A stretch of 61,713 nucleotides of DNA from Zooshikella harenae. Lineage in GTDB: Bacteria > Pseudomonadota > Gammaproteobacteria > Pseudomonadales > Zooshikellaceae. The stretch's first letter is position 1; each line of letters begins with the position of its first letter. Location of the stretch: NCBI RefSeq assembly GCF_018837975.1, contig NZ_JAGSOY010000029.1, forward strand, positions 1-61,713. Direction: 5' to 3'. This document shows positions 1 through 8,080 of this stretch, piece by piece. The notes beneath the pieces are model-generated. The model saw only the letters and a list, made by a program, of their open reading frames with translations. It searched no databases and was not told where the DNA came from. A program made the translations under genes and the position numbers.

Positions 1-26
1 AAAATAATATTAGCAAGGAGCATAGC

Positions 27-1421
27 ATGCGAGTGTTGCACTCAGTTTTGTTATTGAGTCTAATTTTTGTCTTATCTGCATGTAAAATTGTAGCGGAAAA
101 ACCACGTTATATAACGGATGATCAGGGGCGTGCACTTATTTTACATGGATTAAATACCAGTAGTAGTGCAAAGCAGCATCCACAGCGATTATCCTGGATC
201 CAACCTGAAGATATTGAAAGAGAAGCGTCTCAATGGGGGTTTAATTTCGTACGGTTACTGATTTTTTGGGATGCGATAGAGCCTTCACCTGGTGTTTATG
301 ATGAACACTACTTAAATTTAGTTGCTGAACGTATTCGTTGGTATCAACAACAGAAGATGTATGTTTTATTAGATATGCATCAAGACTTGTATGCTATCCA
401 GTTTGGCGGGGATGGTGCACCTGGTTGGGCTGTTGTTACAGATGGTTTATCCGCTAAACCCCGTTCTCCTTGGTGGCTTACTTACCTTGAACCCGGCGTG
501 ACCCGCTCTTTTGATAACTTTTGGCGTTATGATGGTAGCCATAGTTATTTGCAAGACCACTATGCAGCTATGTGGCGGCATGTAGCGCAACGCTTTAAAG
601 ATGAGCCAAATGTGATTGGCTATGATGTGATGAATGAACCCTATGGTGGAAGTCTTGCCTGGCCATTGTTTGAACCCGCTTGGTTGAAACCTTTTTATGA
701 GCGGGTAATACGGAAGATTCGAAGTGTAGATAATGACACGTGGATTTTTGTTGAACCTCAGGCTTTAGGTGTTAATTTCGGGGTTGCATCAGCCTTACCC
801 GTTATTAAGGATAGTCGTCAGGGCGAAAAAAGACTTGTTTATGCACCACATTTTTATCCTCCCTTATTGCATGAAGGTGGAGATTATAACGGTGACTTGA
901 CTGTTTTTAAGTCTTGGGCATCCGCACGAGCCAGGGAGTTGGATAATCAACAAATGCCTTTAGTGGTTGGCGAGTTTGGTATTAACCCTCAACAGAAAGG
1001 GTCTACACAGTTTATTCGTGATGTGACGCAGTTTGCTGATTATATGCAAGCGGGCTGGGCGCTTTGGTCAAATGACCCAGGTAGCTGGTCACCCACAGAT
1101 CAGCATGGGAATGAAACGGCTTTAGTTGATGAGCTGGTTCGGGTTTACCCAAGAGCAATAGCAGGAAAACCTAAAACTTATCTTTATGATGCGAATACAC
1201 GACATTTTACTTTGGAGTTTATCACTAGAAAGGGTATTACAGGGCCTACTGAAATTTATATTCCTGAACGTAGACACTTTCCTGAAGGATGGACCCTTAC
1301 AGTTAATGTACCTAAACAGTTTTGGCGGCAACATTGGGACGAGAAGCGAGAGATTTTGTCACTTATTACTAAGGGGGATGACCTTCGCTATCGGGTTGAA
1401 ATACGCCCAGCACGAAAATAA
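27..1421 (+). CDS. GH5-family glycoside hydrolase lipoprotein (endoglycosylceramidase-like)
   Basis: This 464-residue protein is a retaining glycoside hydrolase of clan GH-A. It begins with a lipoprotein signal (hydrophobic stretch ending LSAC, Cys19), so it is probably anchored in a membrane facing the periplasm or outside. The TIM-barrel shows the acid/base motif DVMNEP and the nucleophile motif VVGEFG, plus DMHQD near the front, in the order and spacing of GH5. The long WWLTYLEPG and FDNFWRYDG segments resemble endoglycosylceramidases more than plant cellulases, but the substrate is inferred. A small beta-sandwich tail follows from about residue 375. The start is supported by AAGGAG eight bases before the ATG. 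It stands alone and ends at a terminator. Confidence 0.85.
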   Translation: MRVLHSVLLLSLIFVLSACKIVAEKPRYITDDQGRALILHGLNTSSSAKQHPQRLSWIQPEDIEREASQWGFNFVRLLIFWDAIEPSPGVYDEHYLNLVAERIRWYQQQKMYVLLDMHQDLYAIQFGGDGAPGWAVVTDGLSAKPRSPWWLTYLEPGVTRSFDNFWRYDGSHSYLQDHYAAMWRHVAQRFKDEPNVIGYDVMNEPYGGSLAWPLFEPAWLKPFYERVIRKIRSVDNDTWIFVEPQALGVNFGVASALPVIKDSRQGEKRLVYAPHFYPPLLHEGGDYNGDLTVFKSWASARARELDNQQMPLVVGEFGINPQQKGSTQFIRDVTQFADYMQAGWALWSNDPGSWSPTDQHGNETALVDELVRVYPRAIAGKPKTYLYDANTRHFTLEFITRKGITGPTEIYIPERRHFPEGWTLTVNVPKQFWRQHWDEKREILSLITKGDDLRYRVEIRPARK

Positions 1422-1440
1422 ACGTATTTAGCAGATAAAG

Positions 1441-1470
1441 CTTACCCCTGCTTAAATAAGCAGGGGTAAG
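1441..1470. terminator. Bidirectional hairpin between convergent genes
   Basis: A perfect inverted repeat with 14-base arms (CTTACCCCTGCTTA and its complement) and a two-base centre lies between the stop of the GH5 gene and the stop of the leftward lipoprotein gene. No long T tract follows on either side, so it may act as a shared terminator or as a 3' end stabiliser. Confidence 0.7.
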
Positions 1471-1479
1471 GTCAATTAA

Positions 1480-1959
1480 TTAGTTCAGTTTAACCAGTTT
1501 AGACAAATCTTCAGGTGCAACAGCATCGAGTGTCATAATGCTCAGTTGATTTGAATTTTGTGTCAGGTCTGAGTTTATTTCAGCAGGTAGTTTATACATA
1601 GCGCCAGTTGCCGGATCAACAATCAGCATGCCAATTAAACCACCAAATAAAAGATTTCCCCAATACCAGCCATCAACAGTACTTTCTAAATTAATAGTTA
1701 AGTCGTTATACCCTTCACGGCTAAAAGTAACGGTATAGTCAGCACCTGAAAAGTAACCGTTGCCAGCATTTAAAGACACTGTTTCAGGTGTCGTACCCTG
1801 GTGAATGGTTTGACCTTCTTCGTTTTGGATAATAAAGGTGCTTGATGCAGGCGTACTACTGATTGCTACGGGATAAACATCTTCGCTAACAATGCTGGCA
1901 CAACCAGAAATAAAGGACGTAGAAATAATGCCTGCTACCGCAAGAGTCTTTTTCAACAC
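1480..1959 (-). CDS. Small lipoprotein of unknown function
   Basis: The reading frame extends further upstream, but the best start is a GTG at 1959, preceded by a GGGGG ribosome site. From there the product begins MLKKTLAVAGIISTSFISGC, a clean lipoprotein signal with lipobox ISGC, giving about 159 residues. The mature part has beta-strand-like repeats (PVAISSTPASSTFIIQNEEG) similar to PEGA-like carbohydrate or cell-wall binding modules, then a short hydrophobic segment (LLFGGLIGMLIVDPATGAMYKLP) typical of small DUF-type outer-membrane lipoproteins. It converges with the GH5 gene. The function is unknown. Confidence 0.75.
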   Translation of the reverse strand: MLKKTLAVAGIISTSFISGCASIVSEDVYPVAISSTPASSTFIIQNEEGQTIHQGTTPETVSLNAGNGYFSGADYTVTFSREGYNDLTINLESTVDGWYWGNLLFGGLIGMLIVDPATGAMYKLPAEINSDLTQNSNQLSIMTLDAVAPEDLSKLVKLN

Positions 1960-2165
1960 AATAAAGCCCCCACTTACTTCTAAATAGTAAGGTAATATGT
2001 AGCTAAAAATAATGCGGCCGCATGCGAGGTTTGCTTTGCCAGTTTTGGAACTGACTTGCAAGTTCAAGAGTTTGGGAATTCTATTTATTTTTGTGATACA
2101 AGTAAAGTTTTTTATGTGGTAGAGCTATTAAGTTATTGATGAAAGACAACATATTGTTGCATTGA

Positions 2166-2453
2166 TTATTCGCTTTCATTGCCAATGGGGGGAGCAGGAT
2201 AAGGCAGCTCAATAGTGATGTCTGTTTTTGTTTTACAACAGCAGGGGAGTATTTTTCCTTTACCAATAAAGGCTATGGGGTCTTCTATATAATCAACCTC
2301 GCCATCTAATAACGTGACCTGGCAAACACCACAAAACCCTTGGCGACATTGATATTCTGTTGCAATGTTTTGTGCTTCTAATGCTTCAAGTATTGTATGC
2401 TCACTACGGGGAATAAAGCTGAATTCGTCTTGTATTTTTATGATTTTTGCCAT
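2166..2453 (-). CDS. yfaE: YfaE-like [2Fe-2S] ferredoxin for class Ia RNR
   Basis: This 95-residue plant-type ferredoxin carries the [2Fe-2S] ligand pattern CRQGFCGVC and a later Cys in ILPCCC. The length and sequence match the YfaE/NrdX family, which maintains or regenerates the diferric-tyrosyl cofactor of NrdB. The gene lies downstream of nrdA and nrdB on the same strand, which supports that role. The gap after nrdB is 225 bases and holds three inverted repeats, so it may be expressed partly apart from nrdAB. The extra neighbouring cysteines (CCC) are slightly unusual; one is the fourth ligand. Confidence 0.88.
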   Translation of the reverse strand: MAKIIKIQDEFSFIPRSEHTILEALEAQNIATEYQCRQGFCGVCQVTLLDGEVDYIEDPIAFIGKGKILPCCCKTKTDITIELPYPAPPIGNESE

Positions 2454-2501
2454 GGTGACATTAGAAGTGTGTAGACTGTTTTAGTTTATGTGGACCCTTG
2501 A

Positions 2502-2546
2502 AGGCTGTCGTAAAACTACAGTGCTCCTGACCTTTTGCGACAGCCT
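2502..2546. repeat. Inverted repeat upstream of the ferredoxin gene
   Basis: The arms AGGCTGTCGTAAAA (2502-2515) and TTTTGCGACAGCCT (2533-2546) are complementary apart from one G-T type mismatch, with a 17-base loop. A related sequence, CTGTCGCAAAAGGAG, occurs just before the gvpF-like gene at 36368, which suggests a dispersed palindromic element. Confidence 0.6.
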
Positions 2547-2586
2547 CCTTGTGGAGGGGTGGTGATAGCATACTATTCTTGAAATG

Positions 2587-2649
2587 GGATAAGGGTATGG
2601 TCTTAAAATACCCTTATCCACTAGGTTTTTTTATCGTTATAAACCTAGT
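2587..2649. repeat. Two adjacent hairpins in the nrdB-ferredoxin gap
   Basis: The first hairpin has 12-base arms (GGATAAGGGTAT at 2587-2598 and its complement at 2608-2619). The second has 9-base arms (ACTAGGTTT at 2620-2628 and AAACCTAGT at 2641-2649). They follow the nrdB stop on the transcribed strand. Neither has a clear U tract, so they are more likely 3' end stabilising or attenuating structures than simple terminators. Confidence 0.6.
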
Positions 2650-2678
2650 TTGTTATTTGCTTATGGAAGTGTTTAAGG

Positions 2679-3809
2679 CTATAAGTCAAAATCAGAAAAG
2701 TCGCTGTTATCAACCTCATTATCAATAGCACCTACTAGATAAGAACTGATTTCCGCTTCTTGGGGGGCTACTTGAACATTATCACTGACCAGCCATGAGT
2801 TCATCCACGGCAGTGGGTTTTGTTTGGTTTCAAAAGCTGCGCTAAAACCGATAGCCTGCATACGTTGATTGGTGATGTATTCAATATATTGGCTCAGTAT
2901 GTCTTTATTTAAACCAATCATTGATCCATCACGAAACAGATAGCCAGCCCATTCTTTTTCTTGCATTGCAGCATCAGTAAAGATTTTTTCAGCAAGAGGA
3001 CGAACCTCTTTAGCTATTTCAGCCATTTCAGGGTCATCGTCTCCTGCTGCCATAATTTGCAACATATGCTGCGTACCTGTTAGGTGCAAAGCTTCATCGC
3101 GAGCGATTAGCTTGATAATTTTGGCGTTGCCTTCCATTTTGGCGCGTTCAGCAAAAGCGAAACTACAAGCGAAACTCACATAAAAGCGGATGGCTTCAAG
3201 TACATTCACAGCAACTAGTGTTAAATAAAGCTTACGCTTTATGTCACGAAGTGAAATGCTAATCGTTTGACCATTAATGACGTGCTGACCAGGGCCAAGC
3301 TGTAAGTAGTAATTGGTGCTGGCAATAAGGTCATCATAGTAACGGGTAATATCTGTGGCCCGTTTACCAATGGCTTCATTAACAACAATATCATCAAAAA
3401 TTTGTGCTGGTTGAGGCAGCACATTGCGAATAATATGGGTGTAACTACGGCTATGAATTGTTTCACTGAATGACCAGGTTTCAATCCAGGTTTCGAGTTC
3501 AGGGATTGATACCAGTGGTAGAAATGCAACGTTAGGAGATCGGCCTTGTATTGAGTCCAGTAAGGTTTGGTATTTTAGATTACTGATAAAAATATGTTGC
3601 TCATGCTCAGGTAAGCCCATAAAGTCTCGGCGGTCCATTGAGAGATCAACTTCTTCTGGACGCCAAAAAAATGAAAGCTGCTTTTCGATGAGTTTTTCAA
3701 AAATAGGGTAGCGTTGTTGATCATAACGAGAGACATTGACGGACTTACCAAAAAACATGGGTTCTTTGGTGGCATCAAACTGTTCGCGATTAAAAGTAGT
3801 GTATTTCAT
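2679..3809 (-). CDS. nrdB: Ribonucleoside-diphosphate reductase class Ia, beta subunit
   Basis: NrdB houses the diiron-tyrosyl radical that starts nucleotide reduction in the NrdA partner. The sequence is collinear with E. coli NrdB along its full length (376 residues from the chosen start). Visible landmarks are the iron ligands and radical tyrosine in [14 protein letters not shown], the ligand pair [10 protein letters not shown], and the acidic C-terminal tail that docks into NrdA. The start is placed at MKYTTF, matching the family N-terminus; an in-frame ATG three codons upstream is possible and neither has a strong ribosome site. It sits 149 bases after nrdA and is presumably co-transcribed. 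Confidence 0.97.
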   Translation of the reverse strand: MKYTTFNREQFDATKEPMFFGKSVNVSRYDQQRYPIFEKLIEKQLSFFWRPEEVDLSMDRRDFMGLPEHEQHIFISNLKYQTLLDSIQGRSPNVAFLPLVSIPELETWIETWSFSETIHSRSYTHIIRNVLPQPAQIFDDIVVNEAIGKRATDITRYYDDLIASTNYYLQLGPGQHVINGQTISISLRDIKRKLYLTLVAVNVLEAIRFYVSFACSFAFAERAKMEGNAKIIKLIARDEALHLTGTQHMLQIMAAGDDDPEMAEIAKEVRPLAEKIFTDAAMQEKEWAGYLFRDGSMIGLNKDILSQYIEYITNQRMQAIGFSAAFETKQNPLPWMNSWLVSDNVQVAPQEAEISSYLVGAIDNEVDNSDFSDFDL

Positions 3810-3934
3810 AGAAATCATCAGGCCTGTTATCAAGCGAACCCAATTTATACCCCTAAACGAAAGATTTTTAGTGAAGGCTCATGCTAAGCGTGTTCCTTAA
3901 AAATCATTTGCAGAGGTTTACTTTTAGGGAATGA

Positions 3935-3955
3935 GGTAAGGCAATATGCCTTACC
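3935..3955. repeat. Hairpin just after the nrdA stop
   Basis: GGTAAGGCA (3935-3943) pairs with TGCCTTACC (3947-3955) across a three-base loop. It lies three bases beyond the nrdA stop in the nrdA-nrdB gap and could set the nrdA:nrdB mRNA ratio by stabilising or partly terminating the message. Confidence 0.6.
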
Positions 3956-3958
3956 CAT

Positions 3959-6229
3959 TTAGATTTTACAGGCACCTCCTGCGCAACCATCATCCAGATC
4001 ATCTTGAGCGTCTTTTGCTCCATCACGCGTGTTGTGATAGTAAAGCGTTTTTACACCAAGTTTATAAGCTGTTAAGAGATCTTTTAGCAGCAGTTTCATA
4101 GGCACTTTGCTGCCTTCAAAACGGCTGGGGTCATAATTGGTATTAGCAGAAATAGTTTGATCAATGAATTTCTGCATAATGGCAACTAATTGTAAGTAGC
4201 CATCATTACTGGGGATATCCCACAGTAGTTCGTAATTTTCTTGCAGATTTTGATAGTCAGGAACGACCTGTTTTAAAATACCATCTTTACTGGCTTTAAT
4301 ACTGATATAGCCGCGTGGAGGTTCTATACCATTGGTTGCATTACTGATTTGAGAGGATGTTTCTGATGGCATTAATGCGCTCAGTGTACTGTTACGCAAG
4401 CCATACTCTCGAATATCCTGACGTAACATTTCCCAATCTAAGTGAAGTGGTTCGCTACAAATGTTATCAACATCATTTTTGTAGGTATCAATAGGCAAGA
4501 TACCTTTTGCATAGGTCGTTTCATTAAATTTGGGGCATGCACCAAACTCTTTAGCAAGCTTGTTAGATGCTTTCAGCAAGTAGTATTGAATCGCTTCAAA
4601 TGTACGATGGGTAAGTGGGTTCGCAGAGCCATCAGAGTATTTCACGCCATGCTTAGCCAAGTAATAAGCAAAGTTAATAACCCCAACACCTAAGGTGCGA
4701 CGATTTAAACTGGAGTTTTGTGCTGCAGGAACGGGGTAATCTTGATACGAAAGCAAACTATCCAGGGCTCTTACAATAAGATCGGCGAGTGGCTCTAACT
4801 CATTTGGATCTTCAATTGCGCCAAGGTTAAATGCAGCCAGTGTACACAGTGCAATTTCACCTTCCGGGTCATCGATGCGGGTCAGTGGCTTAGTGGGTAG
4901 CGCAATTTCCAGACACAGATTACTTTGACGAATAGGAGCCTGCTTAGGATCAAACGGACTGTGTGTGTTGCAGTGATCAACATTTTGTAGATAAATTCGA
5001 CCTGTACTGGCCCGCTCAGCAGCAAACAGTGAAAAGAGTTCTACTGCTTTTACAGTACGTTTTCGGATATTTTCATCATTTTCATACTGTACATACAGCT
5101 GTTCAAATTTTTCTTGATCTTCGAAAAAGGCGTCGTATAGACCAGGTACATCTGAAGGGCTAAATAATGTGATGTGTTCACCTTTAATCAGGCGTTGGTA
5201 CATCAGTCGGTTGAATTGGACACCATAGTCAAGATGGCGTACACGGTTTTCTTCAACGCCACGATTATTTTTTAGCACCAGTAAAGATTCAACTTCAAGG
5301 TGCCAAACGGGATAAAATAAGGTTGCAGCACCACCACGAACACCACCTTGAGAACAACTTTTAACGGCTGTCTGAAAGTGTTTGTAAAAAGGAATACAGC
5401 CTGTGTGGTAAGCTTCACCACTACGAATAGCACTTCCCAAAGCACGGATACGTCCAGCGTTCACCCCAATACCTGCACGTTGACTGACGTATTTTACAAT
5501 GGCACCGGCAGTTGCATTAATGGAGTCTAACGAATCATCACACTCAATCAGCACACATGAGCTAAATTGACGTGTAGGTGTGCGAACACCTGCCATAATA
5601 GGCGTAGGTAGCGATAGTTTAAATAAAGAAACTGCATCGTAAAAACGCTGAATATAATCCAGCCGAGTTTCTTTTGGGTATGGGCTAAATAAACAAGCGC
5701 CAATTAAAATATACAAAAACTGAGGGCTTTCGTAGTACTCGCCTGTAATCCTGTTTTGTACAAGGTACTTGCCTTCTAACTGTTTGACAGCAGCATAGCT
5801 GAAGTTCATATCTCGCTGATGCTGGATAAAGCTGTCCATCTGATCAAATTCTTCTTTGGTGTAATCAGATAATAAGTGGCGATCATATTTACCAAGATCT
5901 ACAACCCGGCAAACATGCTCATAAAGAGTAGGGGGTTCAAATTGCCCGTAGGCTTTCTTACGTAAATGATAAATGGCTAAACGAGCAGCCAAATACTGAT
6001 AATCAGGAGCCTCAGTGGAGATTAAGTCTGCTGCAGATTTGATAAGTGTTTCATGGATGTCTGCGGTTTTTATACCATCGAAAAACTGTATGTGAGACTT
6101 AAGCTCAACCTGTGACACGGAGACATTATTCAAGCCCTCAGAAGCCCAGGTAATAACTCGGTGAATTTTTTCAAGATCAAGTGGGTCTTTACGCCCATCA
6201 CGTTTGGTAACCAGAAGGTTGTTGTTCAT
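3959..6229 (-). CDS. nrdA: Ribonucleoside-diphosphate reductase class Ia, alpha subunit
   Basis: This 756-residue catalytic subunit reduces ribonucleoside diphosphates to deoxyribonucleotides. An ATP-cone begins at the N-terminus (LLVTKRDGRKDPLDLEKI), which indicates allosteric activity control. The active-site NLCLEI, the redox Cys in SCVLIEC, the radical-transfer pair LYYHNTRDG and the C-terminal shuttle cysteines CAGGACKI are all present. Length and order agree with E. coli NrdA. It is the first gene of the leftward nrdA-nrdB-ferredoxin cluster. A pair of NrdR boxes about 260 bases upstream of the start points to repression by NrdR. Confidence 0.97.
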   Translation of the reverse strand: MNNNLLVTKRDGRKDPLDLEKIHRVITWASEGLNNVSVSQVELKSHIQFFDGIKTADIHETLIKSAADLISTEAPDYQYLAARLAIYHLRKKAYGQFEPPTLYEHVCRVVDLGKYDRHLLSDYTKEEFDQMDSFIQHQRDMNFSYAAVKQLEGKYLVQNRITGEYYESPQFLYILIGACLFSPYPKETRLDYIQRFYDAVSLFKLSLPTPIMAGVRTPTRQFSSCVLIECDDSLDSINATAGAIVKYVSQRAGIGVNAGRIRALGSAIRSGEAYHTGCIPFYKHFQTAVKSCSQGGVRGGAATLFYPVWHLEVESLLVLKNNRGVEENRVRHLDYGVQFNRLMYQRLIKGEHITLFSPSDVPGLYDAFFEDQEKFEQLYVQYENDENIRKRTVKAVELFSLFAAERASTGRIYLQNVDHCNTHSPFDPKQAPIRQSNLCLEIALPTKPLTRIDDPEGEIALCTLAAFNLGAIEDPNELEPLADLIVRALDSLLSYQDYPVPAAQNSSLNRRTLGVGVINFAYYLAKHGVKYSDGSANPLTHRTFEAIQYYLLKASNKLAKEFGACPKFNETTYAKGILPIDTYKNDVDNICSEPLHLDWEMLRQDIREYGLRNSTLSALMPSETSSQISNATNGIEPPRGYISIKASKDGILKQVVPDYQNLQENYELLWDIPSNDGYLQLVAIMQKFIDQTISANTNYDPSRFEGSKVPMKLLLKDLLTAYKLGVKTLYYHNTRDGAKDAQDDLDDGCAGGACKI

Positions 6230-6486
6230 GTAGCCAATTACCTAATAAAGCAGTACCAGGTCGATAAAACATCCACAAAACAACGCCTTGACTACAAATG
6301 TAAGTCAATTGATCAGTAAGGTGACAGAAATTCCGTGTCAGTTGACAACAAAGAGGGGAGAAAACCTCTAAGACTGCTGGATAATGCTTGGCTGCATTAT
6401 CAAACAAGATATTCTACTTAATGATTTGTTGTGCTAGGCGCTGATGTGTGCTCAGTAAAGTTTGTTACATCGTGTAAAGTGATTAA

Positions 6487-6533
6487 AAACTAGATATTGG
6501 GTTTTTTAATCTACTAAACACAAGATAATGCGG
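6487..6533 (-). promoter_or_regulatory. Tandem NrdR boxes upstream of nrdA
   Basis: Two copies of the NrdR box consensus (acaCwAtATaTwGtgt) are seen: AAACTAGATATTGGGT at 6487-6502 and ACACAAGATAATGCGG at 6518-6533. They start 31 bases apart, which is three helical turns and the spacing known for NrdR sites. The first copy keeps nearly all conserved positions; the second is weaker. They lie in the 702-base gap between nrdA and the divergent response-regulator gene, implying a long nrdA leader. Confidence 0.72.
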
Positions 6534-6931
6534 TTTTGCGTTTAATGCAAGTTTAATATCCTGGGGAGAGCCTGTGTATAAAATGTGAGTAAACGGTGAG
6601 GTGAGTGGCTACATACTCTGAAAATAGCCTATGAAACAGTTAATAAAAATTGCAATACGGCTATTACCAAACATGAATATTGTTTATCCTTGAGAGTCAT
6701 AGATTAGTTAGTACCATCGTAATGGGGGTACTCAAAGACGTATTCTGATTCGATTAATTTGGTCAAAATAAACATGTGCTAATTGTCTTATTAAGGTAAT
6801 GACGATACCTTTGTGAATAAATTAGGCTTTTTTTTGTTGAGTGCGTCATAAAGTAGTTATATAACGCAATAGTGATCTATTTTTAGTGTCGGTAAAATGA
6901 CGGCTCGTCGGCGAAGGATGGAAGAGTTACA

Positions 6932-7666
6932 GTGGAACATTCAGAAACTGGTCGTATATTGATCGTCGAAGATGATGAAGATTTAGCCAGACTTACCAAG
7001 GAATATCTTGAACGTAATGGCATCAGTGCATCTGTTGAAAATGATGGTGCTAAAGCAGTTGACCGTATACTAAGTGAAACACCCGACCTTGTGGTGCTGG
7101 ACCTTATGTTGCCTGGAGAAGATGGCGTTTCCATATGTCGTCGACTAAGACCAGCTTATAAAGGTCCTATTTTAATGCTGACAGCAAGAACAGACGACCT
7201 GGACCAAGTGTTAGGGTTGGAAATGGGGGCTGACGATTATGTCGCTAAGCCTGTACGGCCTCGAGTGCTTTTGGCACGGATTCGGGCATTACTGCGACGC
7301 TCACCAGGTGACGTGGTAGAAACTATAGCGCCGAGCGACTCTACGACACGCTTGGTGTTTGGGCCTTTAGTCATTGATAATGCGATGCGTGAAGCTTGGC
7401 TAAGGGACGAAAGTATTGAGTTGACAAGCGCTGAGTTTGATTTACTTTGGTTGCTTGCCAGTAATGCAGGACGTGTGCTTAGTAGGGAAGAAATCTTTCT
7501 TGCTTTACGCGGTATTGAATACGATGGTCAAGATCGCTCCATTGATGTTCGTGTTTCTCGCATTCGCCCTAAAATTGGTGATGATCCAATACACCCTCGA
7601 CTGATAAAAACAGTCCGAAGTAAAGGGTATTTGTTTGTTAAAGATGCAGGTGTGATCAACGCTTAA
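6932..7666 (+). CDS. OmpR-family response regulator (RstA-like)
   Basis: This is a 244-residue response regulator. The receiver domain (residues 8-120) has the acidic pocket VEDDED, phospho-acceptor Asp57 in LDLMLPGEDG and Lys106 in DDYVAKP. A winged-helix DNA-binding domain follows from about residue 140 (LTSAEFDLLWLLASNAG, RVSRIRPKIGD). The GTG start at 6932 is the only in-frame choice with a nearby purine-rich site (GAAGAG). Similarity in the receiver and in the partner kinase at 8081 suggests the RstA/RstB type, which is an inference. A strong terminator follows, so the kinase gene 414 bases away probably has its own promoter. Confidence 0.9.
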   Translation: MEHSETGRILIVEDDEDLARLTKEYLERNGISASVENDGAKAVDRILSETPDLVVLDLMLPGEDGVSICRRLRPAYKGPILMLTARTDDLDQVLGLEMGADDYVAKPVRPRVLLARIRALLRRSPGDVVETIAPSDSTTRLVFGPLVIDNAMREAWLRDESIELTSAEFDLLWLLASNAGRVLSREEIFLALRGIEYDGQDRSIDVRVSRIRPKIGDDPIHPRLIKTVRSKGYLFVKDAGVINA

Positions 7667-7723
7667 TTAAGTGAAGGTGGTTGCACTTTCTGATAAGCAT
7701 GATGAATATATGCCTTATACAAT

Positions 7724-7759
7724 AAAACCAGACAAACTTTATCGTTTTGTCTGGTTTTT
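7724..7759 (+). terminator. Rho-independent terminator after the RstA-like gene
   Basis: AAAACCAGACAAA (7724-7736) pairs with TTTGTCTGGTTTT (7746-7758), and a run of five T closes the structure. It lies about 60 bases after the response-regulator stop. The remaining 320 bases to the kinase gene hold no further gene that I can support. Confidence 0.85.
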
Positions 7760-8080
7760 GTGTATTTGGGTAAAGCAAATTTTTTCCTTTATTATTGCTC
7801 AATAATGCTTGTTTCTCGTTGAGGCTTGTTCTGTCTTATTTTTAGGGCATGACGGGGTAACTAAAAAGCAGCGCATATACACCTGTATAAGTGAGATCCT
7901 AGCACAGCGTAATTATTAAAAGCTGAGTATACTTCGGTGAATAAGCTCTCATTGAGTAAGATTATTCTCACTGATATGGGTATACCCTTGATGAGGGTAA
8001 ACGGCCTGTGTTTGTTTTTGCTTTGAATTCATTTTTTCTATTCATTTGTTGATGACCCTTGATTCCTTTTAGGAGTGCTT

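Noticed and set aside
1122-1431. Reading frames overlapping the GH5 gene on both strands
   Set aside because: They are out-of-frame shadows of the GH5 coding region with no independent signals.
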